Notes: a model not told the origin generated them from the letters alone. Shown: positions 11,652 to 22,880, counted from the first letter of the stretch. The stretch is 64,000 nucleotides of DNA from Diplonema papillatum (GCA_030068145.1 JAPJBO010000057.1:1-64000), one strand, 5' to 3'. Program-made: numbers and translations.

Positions 11652-11866
11652 CATGCAGGGTCAAAACCTTGTGTCTTTTTAAAACGCTCCCGCGGGGCTG
11701 ATGGAGCCCTAAAAACTTTTTTGAAAAAAAAAAAAATTGCTCAACTTCCTCAAAAATTACTGCAGAGTTTGTTCCAAACTTTTAAAATTCAAAAAACCCA
11801 TTTTTTTTTCCAGAATTTTTTTTTTTTGGCCATTTCCAAAAAGACACAAGGTTTTGACCCTGCATG
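11652..11866. mobile_element. Non-autonomous TIR element (MITE-like) with 4-bp target duplication
   Basis: The 29 bp at 11652-11680 are the exact reverse complement of 11838-11866. The arms start CATGCAGGGTCAAAACC. TTAC lies immediately outside each end (11648-11651 and 11867-11870), consistent with a 4-bp target-site duplication. The 157-bp interior is A/T-homopolymer-rich and encodes nothing. Families that leave 4-bp duplications include Sola, Chapaev and Ginger; none can be assigned without a partner transposase. The perfect arms suggest recent activity. Confidence 0.88.
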
Positions 11867-12499
11867 TTACGAACACGCCCGCCCTCTCTCCCCCATAACC
11901 AGCAGTCCTTTTTTTTTCTAATTTCTCGCGACCCACCGGTCCGATATCGAGGGGGAAAAAATAAAGTCGCCAAGGCGACCCGACGACAGAAACAACGACC
12001 GCCACCTTACAAACAACCCGGTCTTCCCCCCCCATCGTATCCCTTCGAAAACGACTATTCGGCAGCAGAAAAGAAGATGACCCACAAAACGGAGAATACT
12101 CGTGTTTGGCTACGTGCATTGGCAGTCCGGCGCGATTCACGCGGAAAGGTTTTTTTTTTTGCTGCGTGGCCCTCGCGACAGAGCAGGATAGCCAGAAGAA
12201 TGCAGGCGCCTTGTTCCTCGGGCATCGCTGTTGCTTTCTTTTCCCGCACCGCAACAATCTCGCTCGAACTGGAACAACTCGTTCGATGGCAGCCGGCAAG
12301 CCAGTCGTAGCCGAACCCGCAGTCGAACGCGGTCTCAACGATAGCAACACTAGAAAGAATACACCTCCCCCACCCCAGAACAAACGTGTCTCGCAAGACT
12401 CCACTTCGTATGCCCGTGCGTTGCTGCTCCCTCATCAAAGTTCACCCCCCGTCTGAACTGGAGGTAGTTCCGTTCTTTTTTATTCGTCGCTCCCCCCCT

Positions 12500-12529
12500 A
12501 ATGTTTAGGCAGTGTTCTGCCTAAACATT
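12500..12529. repeat. Perfect 13-bp hairpin sharing sequence with the 52.6-kb region
   Basis: AATGTTTAGGCAG (12500-12512) and its exact reverse complement (12517-12529) flank a 4-nt loop, TGTT. The right arm and what follows (CTGCCTAAACATT, then GAACTAAGATTTTCCCCCC) recur at 52588-52618, next to another TIR element. It could be an element terminus or a solo end. Confidence 0.8.
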
Positions 12530-15500
12530 GAACTAAGATTTTCCCCCCCTCTCCCCGTCTTGGTTTCAGAAGCGCTCAGTTTACTGTGCAGCTGAGAACG
12601 ACGCAACGCGTGACCATCGCTCCTTCTCCGACTTCTCTCCGTGGTATTCTCCGGGCTCGGAATGCGATATTTTTTGACCCCGCCGGAATTTTTGCTTCCC
12701 AACGAAAGGTACCCACGGGCAAGAACCGTTCCTTTCGATCGTGCATTCAACCGTGTGTTTTTTTGTGGTGGTCTGTGAGTGGTGCACTTCCCACTCGAAT
12801 ATTCGTGCATGGCCAAACAGGGAGGGGGATTTCGTGCTGCTTGGCAGCCCTGCTATTCGAAGCCATCCCCGAGGGCCACACCTTCAAGAACGCAGGATGT
12901 TATTAACCTATATATTCGGTCGGACCGTGTTAGCAGTGCCGAACGGAGCAAAACGAAGCGGAGATCGGGGACAAGGTCGCCAGCCCAAAAGCGTCTAGCT
13001 ATAACGCTGCCAAAAAACAAAGGAAAGTCTCTCAGTTCCTGGTCGTCTAGGATACCGTGTAAATAAAAGTACCCAGAAAAAGGTCACTCGAATAGCTGTT
13101 TGAGAACATGGCTTGTCGGCCTGCAGCGCGAGCAGTATGCATCAATAGAAGCACGTGGAATTCTCAGGCGTCCACTACACACGCCAGATTCTCAAGAGAG
13201 AATTAACTGCTTCTGAGCTGGAGAGCAGCAGCGGAATAGTTAAGTGGCAGCTCTAGCTTCCAAGGCAGAGACGAAAAAGAGGGTGTTTTTATGCTTCGCT
13301 TTTTCTCAGGGGTCGATGATCCGATTCTTTACTTCCGGTCCTTCCGACTCCCGCAATTGTGAGCTGCACAAACTCAAAGCGGTTTAGGCAACTGTTCCCC
13401 GCAGCATTTGCTTTCGAAACACCTTTGGGCCACCTGTGCCTGTTTCTTCTCCTGTTCCTTGTGTCAACCTAATACCTGCAAACGGGTGACAATACCCGTT
13501 CTGAAGATATATTTTTTTTTTTTTGATTTGCGCAGTCGACGGTTGCGCTGCCGGCGTGTTTGTGAAGGCGATACCCCTGTGTGTGTCCTCAAGCGACGAA
13601 CGCGAGAAGGCCCTCGTGCCCGTTGCGTGATAGTGGGGTTGTGGCTTGGGCGATTCGTGTGTGGGCACGGTAACTCAACGAGCCGCACGCTTCCGTCGTG
13701 TCCTCTTCTTCCAGCTCGTGGTCCTCGCCCTTTGCGGACGGGATGTTCAAAGAGCAGTTTTGAGTTCAATCCAGAAGGCTTTGGATTGCCATTTGGCCCC
13801 CTCCTCCGTCCTCAAGGGTTGGTCCCACAATCTTTGATGTTTGTCCGAGCGACATATGCTCTGGATCCGAGGACAGCGCTGGTTGCCAGTGGACGGTATC
13901 CAACGGCATTTGCCCAACTTTGGTCGCGCCCCGTTTGCCAGCTTTGAATCCGCACCTTTGCGCGTTTGCCCGCAAAGCAAAAACCTTCGACAAGCACGCG
14001 TGCGGCGCAACGTCCGCCTTGCCACCCCCGTTGTACTGCATTGACTCTTTCATCGTTCTTTCGGCAAAAACCCGTTTTCACATTTCTTTCGCACCTCTTT
14101 CGCACCGAGCGAAAATAGCAGCAAAAGAAAAAAAACCGTCGTTGAAGGGGGAAGGAGGCAAACGGGGGCGAGTTTCCTCCACCCCCCCTCAACGCCTATC
14201 CCCGCGCCGTCCGTGCCCAGCGCAATCAGCGCTGGGCGGGACATTGTTCTTTTTGTTATTCCATTCCCGCTTGCCCAACGAAAAACAAAAAAAGCGAAAA
14301 GGGAGAGAGGAAAAAAAAAAGAAAAAAAAAAAAAAAAAACAGCACCTACGAGCTGGCCTGGCCGCCTTTCAGGACTACGATGGACGGCGGTGCGAACCGT
14401 TTTCTGTCAGTCCCGTTTGCGCATTTCTTTTGAGAGTGTGGAGCACCGGTTCCGAATTACCGAAGGTCCTCCTCTTAGTCTAGCCGCAGCTAGAGCGCTC
14501 GAGGCCTGAACATCAGCAGGACTGCAGGATACCGACATTTCGCCAGAATTTCTTCAGTGACACGACTGGAGGCGTTTTCCTGCTATCTCAGCCCTCGGAG
14601 GGCGTGCGCTTGGCCAGCACACTCTGCTCTCCCCCGTGCCTTCCCAGCAAACCCCCATCCCCCACACGTACGTTTCAGTTCTTTCCGATGCGGCGTCTCG
14701 CCAGAGCGCCGCATTCCTTATTGCCTCCACCTTCGACCCGAGAAGGCGAGGATCCCTTATAGAACGGTGCATGAGAATAAACAAGAAAGCGAGAGCTAAC
14801 ACCAAAGGAAAGAAAGAAAGGGAACACCCGCTCGAAACAGTCTACAACGGGGCACGGAAGAGAAGCCACGGTTGAAAAACTTGAATACTCCGAAACGTCC
14901 GGACCGGCAGAGCATCTGCCGATGGACGGTACAACCAACACGATTTGGGGCTGGTCTTCCTGCCCTGAGGCGGTGCGGGGAGATTGGGCGGCAAGTCTTG
15001 TTCGAGACGTGGGCTCTGACCATTTTCGCGTGTCTCTCAAACGCAAGCAACTACCAGTCGGGCTGAACACATTGGTTCGTGGAAATCATGTGCAATCCCA
15101 CCTTGAACGGCGCTGCGCCGCTCAGCGTCTCCTGCGAAGACTGCTGCCAACTGGCAGACGACGCTTTCACAGGGCGCAAGGATCCTGATCTGCCTTCATG
15201 GAACCTACCGAGAGACCTGTCAGCAGAAGGTGCGTCTCCGTGGATGCACAAATTTCCGCGAGGGCCGCTTTCGTAGCTGCGCCTTTCTGTTGTTGTTGTT
15301 GTTGTTGTGTTGTTGGGGGGAACCTGCCAGGCGCCAACTTCTTTCTCGAGAATTCGGCCGGAAGTGTGGTTGTTTGCGGGCCGTGCAGCTCTTTCCGCCC
15401 GACGGCGAAGAGTTAAGCGACCTCGTCCCGAAACAGCAACGAAGCGGATTGATGCAAACCAGCAGGCGGGACCAAATTTACTTACTTGTGCTCGACCCTG

Positions 15501-17126
15501 CTCACCTGCCGTTCCCTTGTGTCCTGTCTGAGGCAGCCTCCCCGGACGATTTCCCCCTCGCTTCTCCACGACGGGCCTGCCCGTGCTGTAGGATGGATAT
15601 GATAAGTCTAGTTGCTACGAGCTCAGACTCGCATTGCGGTCCTGTCTGCATACCATACTGATGAGGTCCCGGCAGATGCCACGTAATGACCGAAACACGG
15701 GGCCGATGGGTCACCATTCAAAGCATGTTCTTACATCCCCCCCCACCGCACCCAGTCAACCCCGCCAACCCTGATTCTGCCCTGATCTCGCGGCGGCGAC
15801 TCTTCCCTGCACCCGCAACCTCCCCCCTCATGTTTGCTGGGCGTGCATCCCAGCAAGCCCCCGCCTAATTGTGCTCCGCAGCAACACGGAGCCCATCTTT
15901 TCGAAATCACCCCCCCCCCCCCCCCCCCTCCCCCCCCCCCTTCGTGTTGAGCACACATCCATTCCAAGCACGTTCTTGCAAACCCCTCCACCATTTCAAC
16001 TCCCCACCTTTCGCGGCGAAAGGTTACAGTCCTTTGGCTCCGGTCTTTGGGGTCAGTTCAGTGAGGTGTTTATGTCGGACGCCGTAGCTTCGTCGCCCCG
16101 TGCAATGCAGAAGTCTGCTTGCTGGGCTCCTGCAGCCGACGCTGCATTGCTCGTCGCGTCGAAACCGTCCTGGACACCATACCGACGTTGCGGGGATGAC
16201 CTGTTCAGGATGTCTTCTTCCCGTGCAGCCACCCCACCTGGTCGTTCGGTGGGTTGACGGTGCTGCTGTATTCCCGCAGAAAGTGTACGTCACGCCGTCA
16301 CGGTCGTCGTCGGGGGTAATGAACCGCGCCTGTTCCCTTTTGCGTTTTCAAAAAAGAAGCTCAGCGTCAGCGCCATCCGTTTGCCCTCGGCCGGCGGCCC
16401 CCACTCGCCCTCCCAATGGCCGTTCTGCCCGCTTCGTTTCTTTTCTCTTCCGCTTCAGCATTCGGGGCAGTCCAACGCATCTTTCTGCCCTGCCCCTTCG
16501 CCATCTTCTCACGTGCAGATGGGCTTCTTCTTTCCTTTCAGCATCGATCACTCCGTCGCCCCTTCCCTTTCTAAACCAGAGAGCAATGCGCACCACATCG
16601 TGGACGAACAACCAGTCTTGCAGTTTTGTCTCTGCGAGTCGCCGTGGAATGGATAACACAGTCCGAATGGCTCCCAGGCATGCCGACGCTACAGAGGCAG
16701 AGAGAACCCAATAGCCAAAGCCTTCCTGACATTCGAGGGGTTCTTGCACATCACTCAGCGCGGGAAAAGAAGGCGACAGCGATGCTAACAGGGCAGAGCC
16801 CAGGTGTTCTACAGATATCCGGATTGTGGTCCTAGCTGTTTGGGGACACAACTGGTGCAAAGTGCGCCTGTTGCCTGCCACATGAGCGCGGCCTGGGGGG
16901 CGGGCACGCTTTAGGGAACGTCTCTTTCCAACGTGACTCGTCGAGGAATACGGGACTCTCACATTCTAGGAGACTTACCTTGACACCAGTTTAGTAAGGG
17001 ACTGCATTAGTACTATCGTCCCTCGGGGCTGCTGACAGGCCTTCGACTGCCCTGAGCAGTGGGGCTGTCCGTGCACACTCAGAACCGAACCGCCCAACCC
17101 TGCCAGGCAACGAAAATAGTCGTTTA

Positions 17127-18239
17127 ATGTGCGTGGGCAAGGATGCTCCCATCGATGGAGCGAAGTCCATCGTCGGCGATGCCGCGGCCCAGCGGAGCGT
17201 GCGGACTCCGGCAGATGTCGTCCGAGCCGGCGGGCACGAAATCCTGAAGCCCGAAGCCATTCGCGACATGAACGCCGGCCGCGCTTGGTGGCAGAAGCAG
17301 GGGTGGAACTTTCCGCACACGCCCGCAGCGCTCGAGCACCGGAGGCAGCAATCGTTGGGAGTTTACCCGTACGAAAACACGTATTTCAGCGGCGTGTACG
17401 ACCGCCACGGCCTCGTGCCGCACCGCGGCAAACCTCGCAAGTTCCCCCAGCCGCATCCCCTCGAAGTTCGGGGACGGTACGGAACGCTCAGCTTCGAAGG
17501 GCGGGTGTGCAATGCGTTGATGGAGGCCTACCTGCAGGGCAAGATGATCCGGGTCGGTTATTTCCTAGCCCTTGGCAGTCTCGCGTACCTCGCACACTAC
17601 GCGACCCGAGTGGACTCGGTAGAGCTTCCCGCGGACTTCAAAAAGTTGGACACACTCGGAACCGGTTGCTCGCACGCCGTTAAGTTTTTCCTTCCCGACT
17701 TCAAGCTCCTCAACGTTGAAGCTGTGAACCACGACAGCTACTTGAAGAAGTACACTGCTTCGGTGTTCTCCTGCTGGGGGCACTACCCGGTCCGGAAGTT
17801 CGTCGGCTTGTACGACGTGGCGTACTACTGTCGGGCCTACCATCTCCACTACCGGCGCAACTGCGAAGTTTCGGAGCTGTTTACAGATTACCGCATACTG
17901 GAAAAAACTCGGAGTACGGCTCTTCTGCAGTCCGAATTGTTCGGGACACTCGTCCACTGCCATGCAGAAGTCGGCGATGACGGTTGTCTGATTCTACAGC
18001 TTTCAACGATTCTCCCGAAAGACCATTGGACTCAGCAATGGCACGGCTCCTTCATCGGTGACTCGGTCGTCGGTCCAATGGCCAAAACCGCGAACTTTTG
18101 GTGGTATGGTTCTTTTTTTTTGCGCCCTTCCGTGAGAAAAAGCGAAGCCTTCTGCGGCCTGTTCTTGCAAGGTGCTGCGTGCCTCAACTATTCTTGCAGG
18201 CAAAGGATGACGAGTCCTATCCTACTCGGGGGTTGCTGA
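17127..18239 (+). CDS. Unknown protein with one predicted membrane segment
   Basis: A 370-codon frame with steady coding character to about residue 325. The N-terminal part (RAWWQKQGWNFPHTPAALEH, then VYPYENTYFSGVYD) is aromatic-rich. One hydrophobic stretch, VGYFLALGSLAYLAHYA, lies at about residues 143-159. Directly after it, LPADFKKLDTLGT resembles FPADFLKLDTVGT of the UNC119 protein in this window. Whether this is a distant GMP-PDE-delta fold or chance is unresolved. The last 45 residues are doubtful: a GTATGG donor near 18108 and a TTCTTGCAG acceptor near 18199 suggest an intron whose removal keeps the same frame. The frame stops at 18237, but another frame stays open to about 18523, so the true 3' end is uncertain. 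No family is recognised. Confidence 0.65.
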   Translation: MCVGKDAPIDGAKSIVGDAAAQRSVRTPADVVRAGGHEILKPEAIRDMNAGRAWWQKQGWNFPHTPAALEHRRQQSLGVYPYENTYFSGVYDRHGLVPHRGKPRKFPQPHPLEVRGRYGTLSFEGRVCNALMEAYLQGKMIRVGYFLALGSLAYLAHYATRVDSVELPADFKKLDTLGTGCSHAVKFFLPDFKLLNVEAVNHDSYLKKYTASVFSCWGHYPVRKFVGLYDVAYYCRAYHLHYRRNCEVSELFTDYRILEKTRSTALLQSELFGTLVHCHAEVGDDGCLILQLSTILPKDHWTQQWHGSFIGDSVVGPMAKTANFWWYGSFFLRPSVRKSEAFCGLFLQGAACLNYSCRQRMTSPILLGGC

Positions 18240-19245
18240 TCAGCATCCCTCCATGGTGTGGGCACACGAGTGTGGCTGTGTTGCAGAATCCCCCTGCTTG
18301 TCGTTCTGTAGTGCATTCATCGGCCCCTCGAGCTTGCAAGCTTTTGAGCCGACCGATGGCCGTGTTCTTCCACCGGGACTCTCAAACTACCACCAAAATC
18401 GACAGGACTCGTCTGTGGATGACATCGTCGTGCAACTTCTTTTTGCGCCATCACTGCTCCGAAGTCTACGTAAAGCCGTTGTCTAGCGCCCAAAATCTGA
18501 CGTTCATGGACTCGCTGGCTTAGGCCGCCTGGCTGCAGGGTTCAATGATTAACCCAATCTGAGATCCAAGCGCAGTGTATCTCCTGCAGGCCAAGCTCGT
18601 GCATACTATTTGCACACGCGCTCATCGTAAGATTGAGTCTGAATCTGAAGCATACGCGTAGAGAGCAAATGGTAGAGTCGACAAACAATCCATGAGGTTT
18701 ATCTATCCAAGCTTCGGACTCAGGGGGGAGTCCCTGAGTTAGATGCGAAGTATCCAGTATGCTCCCTGGCACCCGGCCAGGATTTGTCAGGGGTTCAACT
18801 AGCTTCTTCCTCCTGAGGGAGGAGTCTTCGACCCATTGCTTCTGTAGCCCGGCTTGACTGGACAACGTGTTCACGGAGTTCAAGTTTTGCTTCGGTTGCC
18901 GGTGCGAGTCAGCGTCGTGCTTGCTGCATGCTTCTTCCGGCGTGTCTGGTTTGAAGCTCCAGCTTGCTTTCACGCAACTCTTGCCTCGGTGCTCTAAAGG
19001 AAGGTCAACAATTTCCCCAGCTTTCGAAAGTGTGTGGCTATGCGGGCAAAGAAGCTTGCCACAATTGTCTGTTGCCAACGGTACAGGAACAACGTACAAG
19101 CACAGCGCGCATTCGCCTGCTGTTTGTTCCTTCATCGCCTGTGTCAGTGACCGATGAGCATGTAGAGGTCTTCCTCTGCTCCTGTTGTACACGATTCACG
19201 GCTTCTTAGGCACACCCAGGGTCAAAAGAAAGCGGGCGTAACAAC
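18240..19245. other. Spacer, possible 3' exon of the preceding gene
   Basis: A frame open from 18200 to 18523, and an overlapping one ending at 18486 (ending SSVDDIVVQLLFAPSLLRSL), look somewhat protein-like. They could be alternative 3' exons of the 17127 gene, but phase does not force either. From 18524 to 19245 nothing was recognised. Confidence 0.35.
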
Positions 19246-20526
19246 ATGTTGCACATTTTGGTCACCACTTTGATTCTCGGTGCACCCGAGCAAATCCATC
19301 TGGCGTGGAAGAATGAGGAAGTAATGTGGGCGACTTGGCTCGACAACTCCACTGATGGCACTCCCGGGAAACTGATGTTGGATGATATGGCGCTTGACAC
19401 CGTGTACCTGCCGATGACATACCAGTTTCAGAGTGCGTCTAAAGAACCTGTTTATACGAGCCCCGACATCTTCCACGGACAGCTGACGAATCTGACGTGC
19501 GGTGGTCAGGTGCACACCTACAAGGTGGGAGGTAACCCAACGTGGAGCGACGAGTATACGTTCACAACATTGCCTTGCTTAGGTCCCGATGTTCCCTTCT
19601 CGTTTGCGCTCATGGGCGATCTTGGGCAGACCGTCAATTCATCGATGACAGTTGACCACGTCTACGACGGCATGACACAAAGTCAGGATCCGCTGCAGAT
19701 GGCGTGGCTCGTCGGAGACCTCTCCTATGCCGACGCCTCGTCCGGCGCTTCGTGCGGCTATCCTGACGCGTGCAATCCTGCGAGGTGGGACTCGTGGGGC
19801 CGGATGGTGCAGAAAATCACGGCTCGGATGCCGCTGATGACAGGCGCCGGCAATCACGAAATGGAGAATTCGCCTCCGCCAGTCATCGGCGTCGAGTTCC
19901 TCGAGTACAACTCTCGAATGAAAGCTGCCGACGGCGGAAACGCCCCGTTTTGGTATTCGATGTCAGTGGGGCCGGTTCACATGATAACGCTGAATTCCTA
20001 CATGAACTACTCCGTCGACTCACCGCAGTACAAGTGGCTCGTGAACGACCTGCGAATGGTCGACAGATCAGTTACACCTTGGTTATTCGTAGGGCTGCAC
20101 GCGCCTTGGTACAACAGCAACAAGCACCACCAGAACGAGCCGGAGGAAAACGGGATGCGCCTAGCGATGGAACCACTGCTGCACCAGTACGCGGTGGATA
20201 TTCTATTTGCCGGCCACGTTCACGCGTACGAACGCTCGCAAGGCGTCTACAACAAGTCGGTGCTTCCCGGCGCAATGATCGAAATCAATATCGGGGATGG
20301 AGGCAACCGGGAAGTGCTGGAAGCCGACCCCGCGGACTGGCTTTCCCCCCAGCCCGATTGGTCCGTTTTCCGTCAAAACACGTACGGTCATGGTCGGGTG
20401 CAAATCTTCAACTCCACCCACATGATGTGGTCATGGCACACGATCAAGACGCCGGAAAACGTGACGAGTGATAGCGTCTGGCTGGTCCACAACACGTCCC
20501 CAAACCGCGGTGTCCATGCTCTGTAG
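19246..20526 (+). CDS. Purple acid phosphatase (metallophosphoesterase)
   Basis: A 426-residue enzyme hydrolysing phosphate monoesters at a two-metal centre, normally in the secretory pathway, lysosome or cell surface. The N-terminal PEQIHLAWKNEEVMWATWLD is the typical opening of the fibronectin-III-like PAP domain. All five metal-ligand blocks are present in order: GDLGQ (about 123), GDLSYAD (about 157), GNHE (about 203), LHAPWYNS (about 284) and GHVHAYER (about 323). So the Asp, Tyr, Asn and His ligands, including the purple-type Tyr, are intact. The first 13 residues (MLHILVTTLILGA) form a short signal peptide, and several N-X-S/T sites fit secretion. The length suits plant- and animal-type PAPs of intermediate size. 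There is one exon in this reading. An upstream leader exon is possible but unneeded. Confidence 0.95.
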   Translation: MLHILVTTLILGAPEQIHLAWKNEEVMWATWLDNSTDGTPGKLMLDDMALDTVYLPMTYQFQSASKEPVYTSPDIFHGQLTNLTCGGQVHTYKVGGNPTWSDEYTFTTLPCLGPDVPFSFALMGDLGQTVNSSMTVDHVYDGMTQSQDPLQMAWLVGDLSYADASSGASCGYPDACNPARWDSWGRMVQKITARMPLMTGAGNHEMENSPPPVIGVEFLEYNSRMKAADGGNAPFWYSMSVGPVHMITLNSYMNYSVDSPQYKWLVNDLRMVDRSVTPWLFVGLHAPWYNSNKHHQNEPEENGMRLAMEPLLHQYAVDILFAGHVHAYERSQGVYNKSVLPGAMIEINIGDGGNREVLEADPADWLSPQPDWSVFRQNTYGHGRVQIFNSTHMMWSWHTIKTPENVTSDSVWLVHNTSPNRGVHAL

Positions 20527-21496
20527 TGCGAAAAGCACGAGCCCATGGCTCGACACCTGAATTTCCCATCTGAAAATCTGAAACGGCCGGCGTAGCCTTG
20601 TGGCAAATTGTTCTGACACCGAGAAAGGCCTTCTTCCGATTGCTCTCGCTTCGCATCTTTCCCCCACGGAGTTCCAACCCGATCGATACTTTTGCTTCGT
20701 ATACGGTGCGCCATGGTTCTTGCCCGCACGAGTTTGCGAGCCACCCCGCGCTGCACGTAAACGTAATCTGTCTCACAAGTCTTGCTGATTTCGTCTTAAT
20801 CACTCAACGTGTTTCCAGGATACCACGTTCACCGCTCATGGTGAGAGAACTCAAGCGAAGAAAACAGCACCCACACTTGTGCTACACGGTCCGCACAGAC
20901 TCCTTCGTGAAGGAACAATCGAACACCCCGGTCGCAACGAGAGAGAAAGAGAGTCCAATCATCAAGAAGAGGGAACGATCTTTGTCCGCCTGGCGAAGGA
21001 ATTTCATGATTCTGCGGCTCTGTTTTCGATGTCCGCCGAGTTCCTTAGCTCGCAAAAAAATCCACAAGCTTCTCCGAGGTGCCGCTCGGTGCTCATTTCG
21101 GCGGAGGCTGAAAGGGGGGGCGAATCGATACAACGTTGGAAGCACCGTTGGGTTCGGGAGCACGTCTCCTCCTTTGCAAAGCGGACTCGTTTGCGTTAGT
21201 GGCGAGTCACCGGCATGCTGATGCGTACCGCTCTGTGCCTGCCGCTACGTACTTCGGAAGGGTCACAGCTGGCGTGCTTTCAATGAGAACCGGAATCAGA
21301 ATCCCAGTCCGCAGCAACAACTATGTCTTGTTGCGCCGTTCTTGTTCTGGGCAGCGAGTCAAAGTCAAAGCCATAGAAGTTGGTTCTTTAGGTAGCTGTA
21401 GATCAATATGCGCGTTAAAACAGTGCACGCCGCACGCATCTGGCAAACTGTAGGAAAGACGGGTTACAAGTAAGTAACGGCGGGGGTTGGGGGACA
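20527..21496. other. Spacer between phosphatase and LYR gene
   Basis: Only short overlapping frames of basic, low-complexity composition are visible. No repeat, RNA gene or domain was recognised. Confidence 0.5.
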
Positions 21497-21936
21497 ATGG
21501 CCCAGCCGATTCAAGTAACTTCACCAAAAATGCTTTACAAGTTGATGCTGAGCCTCGCGCGGAACCCGGCGGTCATTCCAACCAGCAACGGACGCAGCTT
21601 TGCACAGGAGTCCATCAGAAAAGCGTTTCGAGAGTCTGTTGCAATTCAGAGCAACGCGGAATTCGCATCGCGACTTGAGGTATGTCCACAGCCAGCTTGT
21701 GCTCTGTGTTTTGTCATCGCCCAATCTTTGCAGAAGAAACACGGGGTTCCTGACTACCTGCACTGCAAAGGGGTCCGGCGGTGCTCTGAGCCCTTTCGTG
21801 TACCAGGTGGCGTCGGATGCACGAAAACCAACCAAAAATGCAGAGAGCGCAGGCAGTGACGGAGACGATGATTATGGCCCGCCAGCGTGCCGAAGCAGCG
21901 CAAAAATCTGCCGGTTCTGCATCGGCGGCCTCGTAG
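21497..21936 (+). CDS. LYR-motif (complex1_LYR) mitochondrial assembly-factor-like protein
   Basis: Two exons, 21497-21679 and 21853-21936, joined in phase 0, give 88 residues, the usual LYR-protein size. The first helix holds LYKLMLSLARNP (LYK in place of LYR). The next reads SIRKAFRESVAIQSNAEF, and the second exon gives AVTETMIMARQRAEAAQK. Together this aligns with ISD11-type proteins almost without gaps through the F-R-E box and the following helix. LYR proteins act in the mitochondrial matrix with acyl carrier protein in Fe-S cluster or respiratory-complex assembly. The exact member cannot be named. The donor is GTATGT. The acceptor at 21852 is not pyrimidine-rich, while a better-looking one (TTTGCAG, near 21733) leads into a frame lacking LYR-type sequence, so the exon 2 boundary is the weak point. 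Confidence 0.75.
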
Positions 21937-22650
21937 GGCGCCGAGGCCCGTGGCACGCTACGTTGTTTGGCCTAGAAGAGGAACGTCGTTCGAAACGAAC
22001 GACACACTAGCCCCTCTCCGCTTTCGACTTTGTACTCCACTCTTGCGCAAGTACAACAGAGTTTCTCAGGCTCCCTCTCTGGAATCGAACGTCAAAAGCT
22101 GTCGGAGCACTTGGGCTTGCACCGACTCGCAGTCGTGCGTTATCACTCGGTTGACCGCTCCGGACACCTGGGCGTGCTTCTCTTGTGGAGAGAGCTCTGA
22201 TCATAGCTGCCCTCGTCGGCGTAGACTAGCCCCGGCTATCCCTAGCCTCGCCAGTTCGTGACTGGCGGAACTTGATGCACAAACCAAACTGCTTCGCTTT
22301 TTCATGTTGCCGGCGGTCTCTTTCAAAAACATGACGCCCCCCGCGTTGGCGTGAGAGACGAACCTCGCCGGCACAGCCAGTTTTAGAGCGCAACCTGTGC
22401 CCAAGGTGCTTGCAGACTTCGAGTCGGGGACGCATCAAGCAGCCCTCGTCTGGCAGTGCTTTTTCAAAACAGGAACAGTTGTTTGGGTCTTATAGTGAAT
22501 AAGGAATGAAGTGGAACTTGGAACCCGACCCAACTTCTTCTGAGCCGATTCTCGAGTTGCCTGCCGCTGTCATGGTCATGGTGTACCACTGTACACCACA
22601 TCATTGGAATAACAAAAAACTGGACTAAAGCTGGAACGGGTAAGTGACAG
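21937..22650. other. Spacer with possible zinc-knuckle fragment
   Basis: The frame ending near 22261 contains ACFSCGESSDHSCPRRRR, reminiscent of a retroelement zinc knuckle but with wrong spacing (CX2CX5HXC). On the minus strand, a 67-codon frame (22404-22201) begins MGTGCALKLAVPARFVSHAN and might be a small gene, but it was not recognised. Confidence 0.3.
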
Positions 22651-22880
22651 ACCGGGTAAAACCTGAGACACCCGGGGGGTGTCCCAGGTAGTCACCTGCG
22701 TGACTGCATCAGCATCTAGGGGTCGAGCTGAGTACTGAGCACCCGAAGGCGCGGGCAGGCACCTGGGTCGTGATATTCTGCGAAGTACGCAAAGTCGCAA
22801 ACCCCGAAAGAAATCGCCGAACCGGGCAAAACCTTGGACGCCCAGACCCATTTTTGGGGGTGTCCCAGGTTTTACCCGGT
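22651..22880. mobile_element. Small TIR/foldback element 5' of TAF12
   Basis: The 23 bp at 22651-22673 (ACCGGGTAAAACCTGAGACA plus three bases) are the reverse complement of 22858-22880 except for one position. A third, diverged direct copy of the arm starts at 22821 (ACCGGGCAAAACCTTGG). The left arm is followed by GGTGTCCCAGGT, so that end can also form a local hairpin. No target duplication is visible and the interior is non-coding. It ends 97 bp before the TAF12 start codon. Confidence 0.75.

Larger units (their letters stand above)
6884..17126. other. 10-kb repeat-rich spacer, no convincing gene
   Basis: Open frames are short, overlap on both strands and lack recognisable domains. The longest, 16348-16962 on the minus strand, is Arg-rich and looks like a shadow of GC-rich DNA. 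Homopolymer tracts are prominent: T-runs near 7740 and 13510, A-runs near 14310-14339 and a C-run at 15910-15940. TC tracts occur near 10565. The stretch also holds the separately listed 36-bp tandem repeat, TC-tailed repeat, TIR element and hairpin. A small frame near 15090-15180 (NPTLNGAAPLSVSCEDCCQ) is protein-like but was not recognised. Small genes or exons could have been missed. Confidence 0.45.

Noticed and set aside
15910..15940. C-run as a functional element
   Set aside because: A plain homopolymer with one T interruption; nothing around it supports a specific role.
16348..16962. 204-codon minus-strand gene
   Set aside because: Arg-rich, no motif, overlaps a similar frame on the + strand; likely a chance frame in GC-rich DNA.
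21734..21860. Exon 2 of the LYR gene starting at the TTTGCAG acceptor
   Set aside because: The sequence from there does not continue the LYR fold, while the 21853 exon aligns well.
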